A DNA stretch of 64,000 nucleotides from Geothermobacter hydrogeniphilus (GTDB lineage: Bacteria; Desulfobacterota; Desulfuromonadia; Desulfuromonadales; Geothermobacteraceae): assembly GCF_002898515.1 (NCBI RefSeq), contig NZ_PPFX01000018.1, positions 1 to 64,000 of the forward strand, given 5' to 3'. Under the pieces are notes generated by a model. That model had not been told where the DNA came from, searched no databases, and was given only the letters and a program-made list of their open reading frames with translations. The position numbers and the translations under genes are program-made. Positions 1 to 10,774 of this stretch are shown here, piece after piece; position 1 is the first letter of the stretch; each line of letters begins with the position of its first letter.

Positions 1-2
1 CC

Positions 3-116
3 GTACGCACGGTGGTGTGGGAGGACGGCGGGGGCAACCCCGCCTCCTACCCGATTGCGGGCGTCGGCTTTTTCATCAACTCAGCGTTGCAGACCCGCTT
101 CGCTTGTGCGATGTAG
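3..116 (+). CDS. C-terminal fragment of an upstream gene (partial)
   Basis: Reading from base 3 gives an open frame without a start that ends at TAG 114-116. The first part, about VVWEDGGGNPASYPIAGVGF, looks like ordinary protein. The last 15 or so residues are translated from a REP-like element that begins near base 63, so the present C-terminus may be formed by repeat DNA. The family is not recognisable from so short a piece, and the frame call rests only on codon appearance. Confidence 0.4.
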   Translation, partial: VRTVVWEDGGGNPASYPIAGVGFFINSALQTRFACAM

Positions 117-180
117 TTGTCGCTACGCCTCCGCGCTCATTGGGCTGCGCCTTCATTTGATAAAAAAATCCAACGTCTTG
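63..180. repeat. REP-like hairpin, type A (diverged copy)
   Basis: The left arm (ctttttcatcaactcagcg) pairs with the right arm ending gataaaaaaatcc. The centre carries the cgcttgtgcga...tacgcctccgcgctcat core shared with the copies at 26943-27152 and 37545-37752. It overlaps the stop codon of the preceding partial gene. Confidence 0.6.
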
Positions 181-296
181 AGACGGTGATATGGGATTCT
201 TGTTCGAGATGTTGCCGATTTGTTGAGCAATTAATCACTGGAACCGTTGAGGGTGGGAACCCGGATGCTTACGCTCACCCACGCACAACCGTTGAA

Positions 297-417
297 GGTG
301 ATTGAGAAGTACCTGAATGCAAGGCGTCTCCCGCCGGAAGGAGTGAGGCGTAGCGGAAGCTACGTCGCAGCGACCGAGGGCGGGAGCAACGCAGCAGGCA
401 GGTGCTTATCGATCACC
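297..417. repeat. Imperfect inverted repeat, REP-like
   Basis: Arms at 297-315 (ggtgattgagaagtacctg) and 399-417 (caggtgcttatcgatcacc) are imperfect reverse complements flanking a GC-rich centre. The stretch 181-424 shows no convincing gene. It lies just beyond the stop of the small minus-strand gene at 425-616, as several other hairpin elements here do. Confidence 0.45.
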
Positions 418-424
418 CTCCCAC

Positions 425-616
425 CTAACCATGGTGGCTGATGCCGGCTGCCGCAACCACATGATTCGCCTTGGCGGCATAATAGCCGACGGCGATCAGG
501 CAGTAGATGCCGAGGACAACCCAGCCGCCCTTGGCGAACGCGGGTCGAACGACATCCCAGTCGACGATAAAGACCAGGTAGAGAAAAAGTGCCAGAAAGA
601 ATAAGGCCAGTAGCAT
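425..616 (-). CDS. small membrane protein (63 aa), unknown function
   Basis: This 63-residue protein starts at the ATG at 616, preceded on the minus strand by AAGGAGG five bases upstream, an almost ideal ribosome binding site. Residues 1-18 form a leucine- and phenylalanine-rich membrane segment, and a second hydrophobic stretch lies around residues 31-45. No catalytic motif or family is recognised. It runs divergently from rnhB. The strong binding site and the clean two-helix pattern are the main reasons to call it a gene. A chance ORF remains possible. Confidence 0.55.
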   Translation of the reverse strand: MLLALFFLALFLYLVFIVDWDVVRPAFAKGGWVVLGIYCLIAVGYYAAKANHVVAAAGISHHG

Positions 617-744
617 TGCTGCCTCCTTGAAACATGAATGTGCAGGTTGGAAAAGATTTTGCGAATTTTATATCAATGAGTTAAAAATGCCAAAGGCTTT
701 TTTCCGGCTGTCACCCCCGCCGCGGTTCGGCGGCCTGGTGGCGC

Positions 745-1398
745 ATGGAGGGATTCGTGACCCTGGATCTTTTTCCGGTCGATGCTCCGACCGATCTCTA
801 TTTTGAACAGCAGGCCCGTTCCCGTGGCTACCGGGTCATTGCCGGTATCGACGAAGCCGGGCGCGGCCCCCTGGCCGGGCCGGTGGTGGCGGCGGCGGTG
901 GTGCTGCCGGAACGGTTCGATCTGCCGGGCTTGACCGATTCGAAAAAACTGACCGCCCGCAAGCGTGCCGAACTGTTTCTGCAGATCCGTTCCCAGGCGG
1001 CTGCCGTAGGGGTCGGCATCATGCCGGCCGAAGAGGTGGACCGGCGCAATATTCTCCAGGCCACCCTGGCGGCGATGCGCCTGGCGGTGGAGCGCCTGCG
1101 CTGCCCGGCCGATTACCTGCTGGTCGACGGGATCTCCAGAATTCCGACGACGATCCCGCAGTTGACACTGAAAAAAGGTGACTCCCGTTCCCTGTCGGTC
1201 GCGGCCGCCTCGGTGATTGCCAAGGTGGTGCGGGATCGGATGATGTGTGCCTACGACAGGCGTTATCCGCAGTACGGCTTCGCCGGCCACAAGGGCTACG
1301 GCAGTGCCGCTCATCGACGGGCGATTGCCGAGCATGGTCCCTGTCCTCTGCATCGGCGGACCTTCGGTGGGGTGCGTGAGCATCTCGAGCGATCATGA
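745..1398 (+). CDS. rnhB: ribonuclease HII
   Basis: RNase HII cleaves the RNA strand of RNA-DNA hybrids and nicks at single ribonucleotides misincorporated in DNA. The signature GIDEAGRGPLAGP at residues 34-46 holds the catalytic Asp36-Glu37. DSKKL follows at 65-69, and the later catalytic Asp is in YLLVDG near 128. The length of 217 aa is normal. The chosen ATG (745) has a weak binding site. A GTG at 757 is preceded by GGAGGG (747-752) and could be the real start, removing four residues. The 3' end overlaps yraN by 4 bases (ATGA), indicating translational coupling. Confidence 0.93.
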   Translation: MEGFVTLDLFPVDAPTDLYFEQQARSRGYRVIAGIDEAGRGPLAGPVVAAAVVLPERFDLPGLTDSKKLTARKRAELFLQIRSQAAAVGVGIMPAEEVDRRNILQATLAAMRLAVERLRCPADYLLVDGISRIPTTIPQLTLKKGDSRSLSVAAASVIAKVVRDRMMCAYDRRYPQYGFAGHKGYGSAAHRRAIAEHGPCPLHRRTFGGVREHLERS

Positions 1399-1763
1399 CC
1401 GAGGAGCGTCTGGCGCTGGGCCGCTGGGGGGAGGAGCAGGCTGTTTTGTTCCTGCGTCGCCAGGGGTTCAGGATTCTGGAGCGCAACTATCGCACCCGGG
1501 TCGGCGAAATCGACATCATCGCCCGCAACCGCCGTCTGCTCCTGTTCGTCGAAGTCAAGACCCGTCGCGGCCAGGCCTGCGGCCTGCCGCAGGAAGCGGT
1601 CGGCATTTTCAAACAGCGGCAGATCATCCGCACCGCCCAGTGGTATCTCAACAACCAGCTGGCCGGACGGCTGCAGCCGCGTTTCGATGTGATTGCCGTT
1701 CGGCAGTGGCGGGACGAGGCGTTTATAGAGCATCTCCCCAACGCCTTCGGGCTTGATTTCTGA
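1395..1763 (+). CDS. yraN: YraN/UPF0102 family nuclease-fold protein
   Basis: This 122-residue protein has the conserved UPF0102 pattern: GRWGEEQA at 9-16, then VGEIDIIA with Glu38 and Asp40, then FVEVKTR with Glu53 and Lys55. That spacing is a PD-(D/E)xK nuclease core of Holliday-junction-resolvase type. The family's cellular role is not settled, and a DNA-processing function is inferred from the fold. It overlaps rnhB by 4 bases, a very common pairing in bacteria. Confidence 0.9.
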   Translation: MTEERLALGRWGEEQAVLFLRRQGFRILERNYRTRVGEIDIIARNRRLLLFVEVKTRRGQACGLPQEAVGIFKQRQIIRTAQWYLNNQLAGRLQPRFDVIAVRQWRDEAFIEHLPNAFGLDF

Positions 1764-1869
1764 GTACGGCTGAAATGCCCTCATCTGCTGCGTTGCGCAC
1801 CCCCTTCAGTCGCTATTCATCTCCAGGCGAGGTTCAATTTGCCAATTCCCTGAACTTCCCCTATGCTTA

Positions 1870-2032
1870 CCTGAGTCAGAGAGTCCCTTGTCGGCGGCCG
1901 GTACAAAGTCATTGCTCTGCCTGAGCTTTCCCAAAATTGCCAACGAATCTATGGGTGCGTTTCAGATTTTAGAAAATCTCATTCAGACCAAGTACTTGCA
2001 CTCTCCATCCGACAGGAACTCACTGATTCAGG
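1870..2032 (+). mobile_element. MITE-like element, copy A (163 bp)
   Basis: This is one of four near-identical 162-163 bp elements in the window (others at 43114-43275, 46856-47018 and 49847-50008). It has terminal inverted repeats: the right end reads ggaactcactgattcagg, and the left end is a diverged cctgagtcagagagtccc. It encodes nothing. It is in the same orientation as the 49847 copy and opposite to the other two. It ends 30 bp before the nadE start, so it forms part of the nadE leader. The preceding stretch 1764-1869 holds only a partial type B REP fragment. Confidence 0.75.
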
Positions 2033-2062
2033 TTGTCGCACACGACAGATGGCAGGAGAGAG

Positions 2063-4009
2063 ATGAGCTATTCTTTGCGAAAACTGGGGCTGGTGCGGGT
2101 TGCGGTGGGAACCCCCGAACTGCGGGTGGCCGACATTGATTTCAACCTGCGGCAGATCGTCGGACTGGCCGGGCAGGCTGCCGAGCGCAAGGCGCAAGTG
2201 CTGCTGTTGCCCGAACTCTGCCTGACCGGCTACAGCTGTGCCGATCTGTTCTATCAGCCGTTGCTGCAGGAAAAGGCCCTGCAGGCCCTGCAGGAACTGG
2301 CCCGGTTGAGCGCCGAACACTCCCTGGTGCTGGTGGCGGGGCTGCCGCTGGCGCTTGACGGCAGGCTCTTCAATTGTGCTGCCCTGATCGCTTCCGGCCG
2401 GGTCCACGGGCTGGTTCCCAAGACCTTTCTGCCCAATACCGCGGAATTCTACGAGCAGCGCTGGTTCAGTTCGGCCCGTGAGTTGACGTCCGATACTTTC
2501 TGTCTCGATGGTGAGCGGATACCCGTCGGCACCGATCTGCTGTTTGCCGCCGAAGGTTTTCCCGCCTGTTGTATCGGGCTGGAGGTCTGCGAGGATCTCT
2601 GGGCGGTTGAACCGCCCAGCGGCCGTCTGGCGGTTTCCGGAGCCACGCTGCTGCTCAATCCCTCCGCCAGCCCCGAGGTTCTCGGCAAACGGGATTACCG
2701 GCGGCAGCTGGTCTGCTCCCAGTCGGCGCGCTGCCTGGCAGCCTATGCCTACGCGTCTGCCGGGCCGGGCGAATCGAGTACCGACCTGGTGTATGCCGGT
2801 CACAGTCTGATCGCTGAAAATGGTTTGCAGTTGGCGGAAACCGAACGTTTCAGCTTTGACAGTCAGCTGGCCTGCGCCGATGTCGACCTGGAGCGCCTGG
2901 TTCTGGAACGTCAGCGCAACGCCAGTTTCGCTGACAGTCCGGCCACGGCGAGCCGCAGGATTCCCTTTGTCCTCAAGGATGTCCGGACAAAAAATTTTGC
3001 CCGCCCGATTCCGCCGCGTCCCTTCGTTCCGGAGGGTGACCATGAACGGGATGTCCGTTGCGAGGAGATTTTTGCCATCCAGACCACCGGTCTGGCCCGC
3101 CGTCTGCGTCATACCGGCAGCAGCCGGGTGGTGATCGGCATCTCCGGCGGACTCGATTCGACCCTGGCGCTGCTGGTCGCGGTCCGCGCCTTTGATCGCC
3201 TCGGTCTTGATCGGCGGGGTATCCAGGCGATCACCATGCCCGGTTTCGGCACCACCGTCCGCACCCGCGGCAATGCGGAAAAACTGGCGGATCTGCTGGG
3301 GGTCAGCCTCCAGGTCATCGGCATCGACGCGGCGGTACGGCAGCATTTCGCCGACATTGGGCAGGATGAAAAGAATCACGACATCACCTATGAGAATTCC
3401 CAGGCCCGGGAGCGGACCCAGATCCTGATGGATGTCGCCAACCAGCTCGGCGGACTGGTGATCGGCACCGGCGACCTGTCGGAACTTGCGCTGGGCTGGT
3501 GTACCTACAACGGCGACCACATGTCGATGTACGCGGTCAATGTCGGGGTTCCCAAGACCCTGGTCCGCTATCTGGTCGACTGGTGTGCCGAAACCGGATT
3601 CAGCGGCGAGGCGCGGGCGGTATTGCACGACATCGGTGCCACCCCGGTTTCTCCGGAGCTGCTGCCGCCGGACGAAAATGGTGAGATCGGCCAGAAAACC
3701 GAGGAAACGGTCGGTCCCTACGAGTTGCATGATTTCTTCCTCTATCATGCCGTGCGGCTGCACTATCCGCCTGCCAAGATTCTTGCCTTTGCCGGCCAGG
3801 CCTTTGGGCGTTATGAATCGAAGGTTATTCTGGACTGGCTGCAGGTTTTCTATCGGCGCTTCTTCAGTCAGCAGTTCAAGCGTTCCTGTCTGCCCGACGG
3901 TCCCAAGGTCGGCAGCGTTGTTCTCTCCCCGCGCGGCGACTGGCGCATGCCGTCCGACGCGGCTGTCTGCCTCTGGCTGAAAGAGCTTGAGGCTTTGGAG
4001 CAGGGCTGA
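2063..4009 (+). CDS. nadE: NAD+ synthase (glutamine-hydrolysing)
   Basis: It amidates deamido-NAD to NAD+ using glutamine and ATP, the last step of NAD synthesis. The N-terminal half is a nitrilase-type glutaminase with a Glu-Lys-Cys triad visible in [11 protein letters not shown] (Glu51), VPKTFLPN and GLEVCEDLW. The C-terminal half is the ATP-dependent synthetase with the pyrophosphatase loop [14 protein letters not shown]. The 648-aa length fits the fused eukaryote-like/actinobacterial type. The ATG at 2063 was chosen because AGGAG precedes it by 4 bases. An earlier in-frame start would lie inside the MITE-like element. The stop codon lies inside a REP-like hairpin. Confidence 0.95.
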   Translation: MSYSLRKLGLVRVAVGTPELRVADIDFNLRQIVGLAGQAAERKAQVLLLPELCLTGYSCADLFYQPLLQEKALQALQELARLSAEHSLVLVAGLPLALDGRLFNCAALIASGRVHGLVPKTFLPNTAEFYEQRWFSSARELTSDTFCLDGERIPVGTDLLFAAEGFPACCIGLEVCEDLWAVEPPSGRLAVSGATLLLNPSASPEVLGKRDYRRQLVCSQSARCLAAYAYASAGPGESSTDLVYAGHSLIAENGLQLAETERFSFDSQLACADVDLERLVLERQRNASFADSPATASRRIPFVLKDVRTKNFARPIPPRPFVPEGDHERDVRCEEIFAIQTTGLARRLRHTGSSRVVIGISGGLDSTLALLVAVRAFDRLGLDRRGIQAITMPGFGTTVRTRGNAEKLADLLGVSLQVIGIDAAVRQHFADIGQDEKNHDITYENSQARERTQILMDVANQLGGLVIGTGDLSELALGWCTYNGDHMSMYAVNVGVPKTLVRYLVDWCAETGFSGEARAVLHDIGATPVSPELLPPDENGEIGQKTEETVGPYELHDFFLYHAVRLHYPPAKILAFAGQAFGRYESKVILDWLQVFYRRFFSQQFKRSCLPDGPKVGSVVLSPRGDWRMPSDAAVCLWLKELEALEQG

Positions 4010-4122
4010 TGAAAAAACGCCATCTGTTTCATTGCCCTTGGCTTTGTTGCTGCGGAGTAGCTGCCGCTGTACCTCACTCCTCGGCCTGCAGGCGCCTCGC
4101 ATCTGACACTTTTTGATCAGCC
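4003..4122. repeat. REP-like hairpin, type B
   Basis: Outer arms ggctgatgaaaaa (from 4003) and tttttgatcagcc (to 4122) are inverted. The inner part resembles the elements at 61869-61988 and 59435-59500. The nadE stop codon is within the left arm, so the repeat doubles as the 3' end of that gene. Confidence 0.65.
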
Positions 4123-4143
4123 TTGCAGCTTTATTGCCTCTCA

Positions 4144-4183
4144 CTTTAGCCTTTAGCCTTGAACCTTTAGCCTCGAACCTCTT
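4144..4183. repeat. degenerate heptad repeat (TTTAGCC / CTCGAACC)
   Basis: Short degenerate tandem words (tttagcctt, gaaccttt, agcctcgaacc) run up to two bases before the rsmI start codon. Similar words occur at 52500-52524 and 61986-62017. Confidence 0.5.
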
Positions 4184-4184
4184 T

Positions 4185-4997
4185 ATGCTCTATCTCGTCG
4201 CCACCCCGATCGGTAACCTCGAAGACATGACCTTCCGCGCCGTGCGCGTACTCAAGGAGGTTGATCTGATCGCCTGCGAGGACACCCGCCACAGTCGCAA
4301 GCTGCTGCAGCACTACGGGATCAGCACCCGTCTGACCTCCTTTTTCGAGCACAATGAACGGGACAAGGGAGAGAAGCTGCTGGTTGAGCTGCGGTCGGGG
4401 AAGGATATCGCCCTGATCAGCGATGCCGGTACCCCGGCGATCTCTGACCCCGGCTACCGGTTGGTGCGTCGCTGTCACGAGGCGGGGATCGGGGTCAGTA
4501 TTGTACCTGGCCCGCAGGCGGCGGTCAGTTCGCTGGCGGTCAGCGGCCTGCCGACCGACCGATTCGCTTTCGAAGGCTTTCTGCCCGCCCGCTCCGGGGC
4601 CCGTCGGGACCGTCTGACGGCGCTGCTCAGCGAGGAGCGGACCCTGGTCTTCTACGAATCGCCGCACCGGCTGGCGGCGACCCTGGCCGACCTGGCCGGA
4701 CTCTGCCCGCAGCGGGACGTGGTGGTGGTCAGGGAACTGACCAAGTTGCACGAGGAGATTTGCCGCGGGAGTGCCGGGGAACTGGCTGAGCGCTGGCGGA
4801 CAGAGAAGGTGCGTGGCGAGGTGGTGCTGCTGCTGGCCCCGGCGGAACCGGTCGAACCCGAACTCGACCTGGACTCCGCCCTGCGCCGGGAACTGGAGCT
4901 GGACCGGCCGCTCAAGGAGGTGAGCCGGGAACTGGCGAAGGTGTACGGGGTCTCGGGGAGCGAAGTCTACGCACGGGCGCTGGCTATAAGGAAGTGA
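4185..4997 (+). CDS. rsmI: 16S rRNA (cytidine(1402)-2'-O)-methyltransferase
   Basis: RsmI methylates the 2'-OH of C1402 in 16S rRNA using S-adenosylmethionine. The protein (270 aa from ATG 4185) begins MLYLVATPIGNLEDMTFRAV, the typical RsmI N-terminus. It continues with CEDTRHSRKLLQHYGI, DAGTPAISDPGYRLV and the VPGPQAAVSSLAVSGL tetrapyrrole-methylase-fold motifs. An in-frame earlier start (4113) would translate repeat DNA and is rejected. No Shine-Dalgarno sequence is visible before 4185, because that leader is made of repeat sequence. Confidence 0.92.
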   Translation: MLYLVATPIGNLEDMTFRAVRVLKEVDLIACEDTRHSRKLLQHYGISTRLTSFFEHNERDKGEKLLVELRSGKDIALISDAGTPAISDPGYRLVRRCHEAGIGVSIVPGPQAAVSSLAVSGLPTDRFAFEGFLPARSGARRDRLTALLSEERTLVFYESPHRLAATLADLAGLCPQRDVVVVRELTKLHEEICRGSAGELAERWRTEKVRGEVVLLLAPAEPVEPELDLDSALRRELELDRPLKEVSRELAKVYGVSGSEVYARALAIRK

Positions 4998-5016
4998 GGG
5001 CGGCCGATACGCCCTC
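4996..5016 (+). terminator. hairpin at the end of rsmI
   Basis: GAGGGCG and CGCCCTC form a perfect 7-bp stem around a 7-base loop that overlaps the stop codon. A clean U-run is missing, so terminator activity is tentative. It sits between convergent rsmI and acyP. Confidence 0.4.
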
Positions 5017-5044
5017 GTCTGCTCTGCTCTGTTTCTTGTCGCCC

Positions 5045-7518
<2,474 letters not shown>

Positions 7519-7532
7519 CTACTGGAGCCTGC

Positions 7533-8798
7533 ATGCCCGACGACCAACTCCTGCGCCTCGGGGCGCTGTTCGTTCTTTTTCTGCTTTCGGCCTTCTTTTC
7601 CGGGTCGGAGACGGCGCTGACGGCCATTGACCGGTTGCGTGTCCGCTACCTGGTGGAAAAGAAACGTCCCGGTGCCGAACGTCTCGAATCCCTGTTGAGC
7701 AATCCCGAACGTCTCCTGTCAGCCATCCTGATCGGCAACAACCTGGTCAATATTGCCGCCTCAGTTTTCGCCACCACTCTCTTCATCGCCTGGTTTGACA
7801 AGCATGGAGAGTTGGCCACCATCCTGATTCTGACCCCGTTGCTGCTCCTGTTTGCCGAGGTCTGCCCGAAAACCTATGCCGCCCGCTATCCGGAAAAGGT
7901 CTGTTTCCTGGTTCTGCGGCCGATTCTGCTGGTGATGTTGCTGCTGTTCCCGCTGGTGACCCTGGTCAGTTTTCTGTCCGGTCTGCTGACGCGGGTCATG
8001 CCGGGCGAGGAGGAACGCCCGTTGATTTCCGAGGACGAGATCCGTACCATGATCAGCGTCGGCGGTGAAGAAGGGGTGGTGGCCAAGGAGCAGCACCGGA
8101 TGCTGCATGGTGTTTTCGAGCTGTCGCAGATCCGGGTTCGGGACGTGATGATTCCGCGCACCGAGGTGGTCGGCATCGAACTTGACACTCCCTTTGACAA
8201 GGTCCTTGAGGCCGTGCAGCAGGCACGCCACTCCCGCTTTCCGGTATTCGACGGTGAGCTGGATAATATCATCGGCATCATTCATTCGAAGGAGATTCTC
8301 AATTACGTCCATCGTCCCGACGAGTTTTCGTTGCGGAAACTTGCCCGGGCGCCTTATTTCGTCCCCGAATCGAAGCAGATCGAAACACTGCTGCAGTCTT
8401 TTCGGCGACGGCGTATCCACCTGGCGGTGGTGGTTGACGAGTACGGTGGGGTCGAGGGGATTGTCACGCTTGAGGACGTGGTGGAGGAGATCGTCGGTGA
8501 AATCCAGGATGAATACGATGCCGAGGAAGTCCTTTTCCGCGAAATCGAACCGGATCGTTTCCTGGTCGACGGCAGCGCCTCGATCCGCACCGTCAACCGC
8601 CGTTTCGGCCTGGATCTCTCCGAGACCCACGCCACCACCCTGGCCGGATTCGTGTTGCGTACCCTGGGCAGTATTCCGCGGCCCGGGGAGAGTTGCCGGG
8701 CCGATGGCGTAACCTTTGTCGTTCGCAAGATGGAGGAACGTCGTATCGAGGAAATCGAGATGAGGTTGCCTTCCTCTCCCCCCGGGGACCAGGGTTGA
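7533..8798 (+). CDS. CNNM/CorC (HlyC/CorC) family transporter-like protein
   Basis: This 421-aa membrane protein has an N-terminal CNNM (DUF21) domain with about four transmembrane segments, starting LLRLGALFVLFLLSAFFSGSETALTA. A CBS pair follows (VRDVMIPRTEVVGIELD and the second CBS around HLAVVVDEYGGVEGIVTLEDVVEEIVGEI). A C-terminal CorC_HlyC domain follows (FLVDGSASIRTVNRRFGL). The family is linked to magnesium or cobalt export and hemolysin-like proteins, but substrate cannot be read from sequence. The ATG at 7533 follows TGGAG by about 6 bases. It is divergent from ligA. Confidence 0.88.
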   Translation: MPDDQLLRLGALFVLFLLSAFFSGSETALTAIDRLRVRYLVEKKRPGAERLESLLSNPERLLSAILIGNNLVNIAASVFATTLFIAWFDKHGELATILILTPLLLLFAEVCPKTYAARYPEKVCFLVLRPILLVMLLLFPLVTLVSFLSGLLTRVMPGEEERPLISEDEIRTMISVGGEEGVVAKEQHRMLHGVFELSQIRVRDVMIPRTEVVGIELDTPFDKVLEAVQQARHSRFPVFDGELDNIIGIIHSKEILNYVHRPDEFSLRKLARAPYFVPESKQIETLLQSFRRRRIHLAVVVDEYGGVEGIVTLEDVVEEIVGEIQDEYDAEEVLFREIEPDRFLVDGSASIRTVNRRFGLDLSETHATTLAGFVLRTLGSIPRPGESCRADGVTFVVRKMEERRIEEIEMRLPSSPPGDQG

Positions 8799-8952
8799 TC
8801 CGCTTTTCCTGACCTGCTTTTCGCCACTGATCCTTCTTTTCTCCCCGGGAAATTTCAGTCTGTTTTTATTTTCTCCTCGTCCGCGTCAGTTTCGAGCCGT
8901 CGATCTCCCTCCTTCAGACAGCCTAACCCCTTAAAAAATTGCCTGAATCTCC

Positions 8953-8981
8953 TTGACAGGAGGGTTGACTCCCAGTATTCT
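8953..8981 (+). promoter_or_regulatory. sigma70-type promoter of the dcw cluster
   Basis: TTGACA at 8953-8958 and TATTCT at 8976-8981 are separated by exactly 17 bases. The predicted start of transcription is near 8988, about 40 bases before mraZ. The region 8799-8952 holds nothing else recognisable. Confidence 0.75.
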
Positions 8982-8993
8982 TTCACGAAAAGT

Positions 8994-9025
8994 GGTGAAA
9001 GGTGTTAAACGAGGTCAAAAAGGTG
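8994..9025 (+). promoter_or_regulatory. candidate MraZ operator repeats
   Basis: GGTG occurs at 8994, 9001 and 9022, with a related GAGGT at 9011, in the leader just ahead of mraZ. MraZ is known to bind short G-rich direct repeats upstream of its own gene. The spacing here is not the textbook one, so this is only a candidate site. Confidence 0.35.
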
Positions 9026-9028
9026 TCA

Positions 9029-9484
9029 ATGGTCACTTTCCGCGGAAAATTCTACAACACCATCGACCCCAAGGGGCGGGCGAGCATCCCGGCGAAGTTC
9101 CGTGACGAGCTGGCCGCGGCTTACGGAGACAATCGCCTGGTGTTGACCGAAGGGGATGGCGGCATCGTCTGCTACCCCGTTCCGCAGTGGGAGGAAATTG
9201 TTGCCAGAATTGACGCGCTGCCGCCGACCCAGGATCGTGAGGACCTTTACATGACAACGGTTTCGCCGGCGGTGGAATGCAGTTTCGATAAGCAGGGGCG
9301 GGTGCAGCTCAGCCATTCCCTGCGTGAACATGCCGGTCTTGTGGGTGAAGTGAGGGATTTCGTGGCAATCGGCCTGAACAACAAGATCCTGCTGATGAAC
9401 CGCAATCAGCATGCCGCTCAGCGTGCCGAGGCCCAGGAGCGTCTCAAACAGAAACCCGAAGTCCGTTACAACCTTGGTCTTTGA
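9029..9484 (+). CDS. mraZ: MraZ transcriptional regulator
   Basis: MraZ is the AbrB-like first gene of dcw clusters and usually represses its own operon. The protein (151 aa) begins MVTFRGKFYNTIDPKGRASIPAKFRDEL, the first of two SpoVT/AbrB-like DxxxR repeats. The second is visible at CSFDKQGRVQLSHSLREHAGL. The ATG at 9029 gives the usual family N-terminus. A GTG at 9002 in frame would add nine residues without family support. Promoter and candidate operators lie directly upstream. Confidence 0.93.
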   Translation: MVTFRGKFYNTIDPKGRASIPAKFRDELAAAYGDNRLVLTEGDGGIVCYPVPQWEEIVARIDALPPTQDREDLYMTTVSPAVECSFDKQGRVQLSHSLREHAGLVGEVRDFVAIGLNNKILLMNRNQHAAQRAEAQERLKQKPEVRYNLGL

Positions 9485-9490
9485 TTTTTG

Positions 9491-10432
9491 ATGACGGCGG
9501 CCTTCGAGCATCTTTCGGTCATGCCGGTCGAGGTCCTGGAGTTTCTCGCTCCCCGTTCCGGTGGCGTCTATCTTGACGGAACCGTCGGTGGCGGTGGGCA
9601 CGCCCGCCTGGTGCTGCAGGCGAGCGCTCCGGATGGACGCCTGATCGGCCTTGATCGGGACCGGTCGGCCCTGGCCGCGGCGGCGGACGAGTTGAAGCCT
9701 TTTGCCGACCGGGTGGTGTTGCGGCATGCGCCTTTTGCCGACTTTGAGGAGGTTCTGGAGGATCTCGGCATTGATCGGCTTGACGGCATGCTGCTCGACC
9801 TCGGGGTTTCCTCGCACCAGATCGATACTCCGCAACGCGGTTTTTCCTTTCGCCATGAGGGGCCGCTTGATATGCGCATGGACCGGGAGGCGGGCGAGAC
9901 GGCGGCCGAAGTCCTGGCGCGTCGGGATGCCGATGAGTTGACGGATATTTTCCGCACTTACGGCGAAGAGCGTTTTGCCAGACGCATCGCCCGCAGGATT
10001 GTCGCCCGGCGCGAAGAAGAGCCGCTGGTGACGACGAAGCAGTTGGCCGAACTGGTGAAGGAGGTGGTTCCGGCTTCCCGGGACAGCCGCCGGATTCATC
10101 CCGCGACGCGCGTTTTTCAGGCGTTGCGCATTTATGTCAATGGCGAGCTGGATCAGGTTTCCGAGGGGGTGGCCCGGGGGATCCGACGACTTCGCCCGGG
10201 GGGGCGGATGGTGGTGATCAGTTTTCATTCGCTGGAAGACCGCATTGTTAAACGGGCATTTCAGGAGGCGGCCCGCGGCTGCATCTGCCCTCCCAGACTG
10301 CCAATCTGCCAATGTGGTCAAACTCCGGCGGTCCGCATTCTGACCCGTAAGGTGCGGCGCCCCGGTGATGAAGAAATCGAGTTGAATGCCAGGGCGCGCA
10401 GTGCTGTTCTGCGGGCCGTTGAAAAATTGTGA
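9491..10432 (+). CDS. rsmH: 16S rRNA (cytosine(1402)-N4)-methyltransferase
   Basis: RsmH (MraW) methylates N4 of C1402 in 16S rRNA, the same nucleotide whose ribose is modified by RsmI, also in this window. The 313-aa protein shows the SAM-binding motif YLDGTVGGGGHARLVL, GLDRDRSAL, MLLDLGVSSHQID, and the C-terminal FHSLEDRIVKRAF. It starts 6 bases after mraZ. The ATG at 9491 is used rather than the TTG one codon earlier. Confidence 0.95.
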   Translation: MTAAFEHLSVMPVEVLEFLAPRSGGVYLDGTVGGGGHARLVLQASAPDGRLIGLDRDRSALAAAADELKPFADRVVLRHAPFADFEEVLEDLGIDRLDGMLLDLGVSSHQIDTPQRGFSFRHEGPLDMRMDREAGETAAEVLARRDADELTDIFRTYGEERFARRIARRIVARREEEPLVTTKQLAELVKEVVPASRDSRRIHPATRVFQALRIYVNGELDQVSEGVARGIRRLRPGGRMVVISFHSLEDRIVKRAFQEAARGCICPPRLPICQCGQTPAVRILTRKVRRPGDEEIELNARARSAVLRAVEKL

Positions 10433-10456
10433 AAGTTCACGTGAAGGGAGGGTGGT

Positions 10457-10774
10457 ATGGCCGATACTCTTCTCAAGCCAATCCCGAAAATCAATGGGTT
10501 CAGTCTGCATCGTCCCCAGTTGCTGCCGACATTCCTGTTCCTCGGTCTGGTCCTGGCGGTGAGTCTGTTTATCGTCTGGTCCCGCCTGCAGGTGGTCAAT
10601 CTCGATTACGACATCTCGCGGCTTGAGTCAGAGTTGCGCGCCCTGGGGCAGCAGACACAGCAGTTGCGTCTGGAGGCGGCCAGCCTGAGCCGTCCGGACC
10701 GGATTGAGGCGCTGGCCAGACGTGATCTGGGATTGCGCTTTCCAACATCGCGACAGATTATTCCGGTTCGTTGA
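10457..10774 (+). CDS. ftsL: cell division protein FtsL
   Basis: A 105-aa bitopic membrane protein with one transmembrane segment at about residues 25-43 (PTFLFLGLVLAVSLFIVW). A coiled-coil heptad region follows (LDYDISRLESELRALGQQTQQL), then the DLGLRFPT end typical of FtsL. It would sit in the FtsQLB divisome complex. Sequence conservation is low, so the identity rests on topology and on its place between rsmH and ftsI. AGGGAGG precedes ATG 10457. Its end overlaps ftsI by 4 bases. Confidence 0.85.
   Translation: MADTLLKPIPKINGFSLHRPQLLPTFLFLGLVLAVSLFIVWSRLQVVNLDYDISRLESELRALGQQTQQLRLEAASLSRPDRIEALARRDLGLRFPTSRQIIPVR

Noticed and set aside
1870-2032. Structured ncRNA instead of a mobile element
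   Set aside because: Copies occur in both orientations beside unrelated genes, and two have 5-bp flanking duplications, which favours insertion. An RNA role is not excluded.
1979-4144. 721-codon open frame antisense to nadE
   Set aside because: It is the mirror of a GC-rich gene with clear NadE motifs. Its translation has no family features and it lacks a ribosome binding site.
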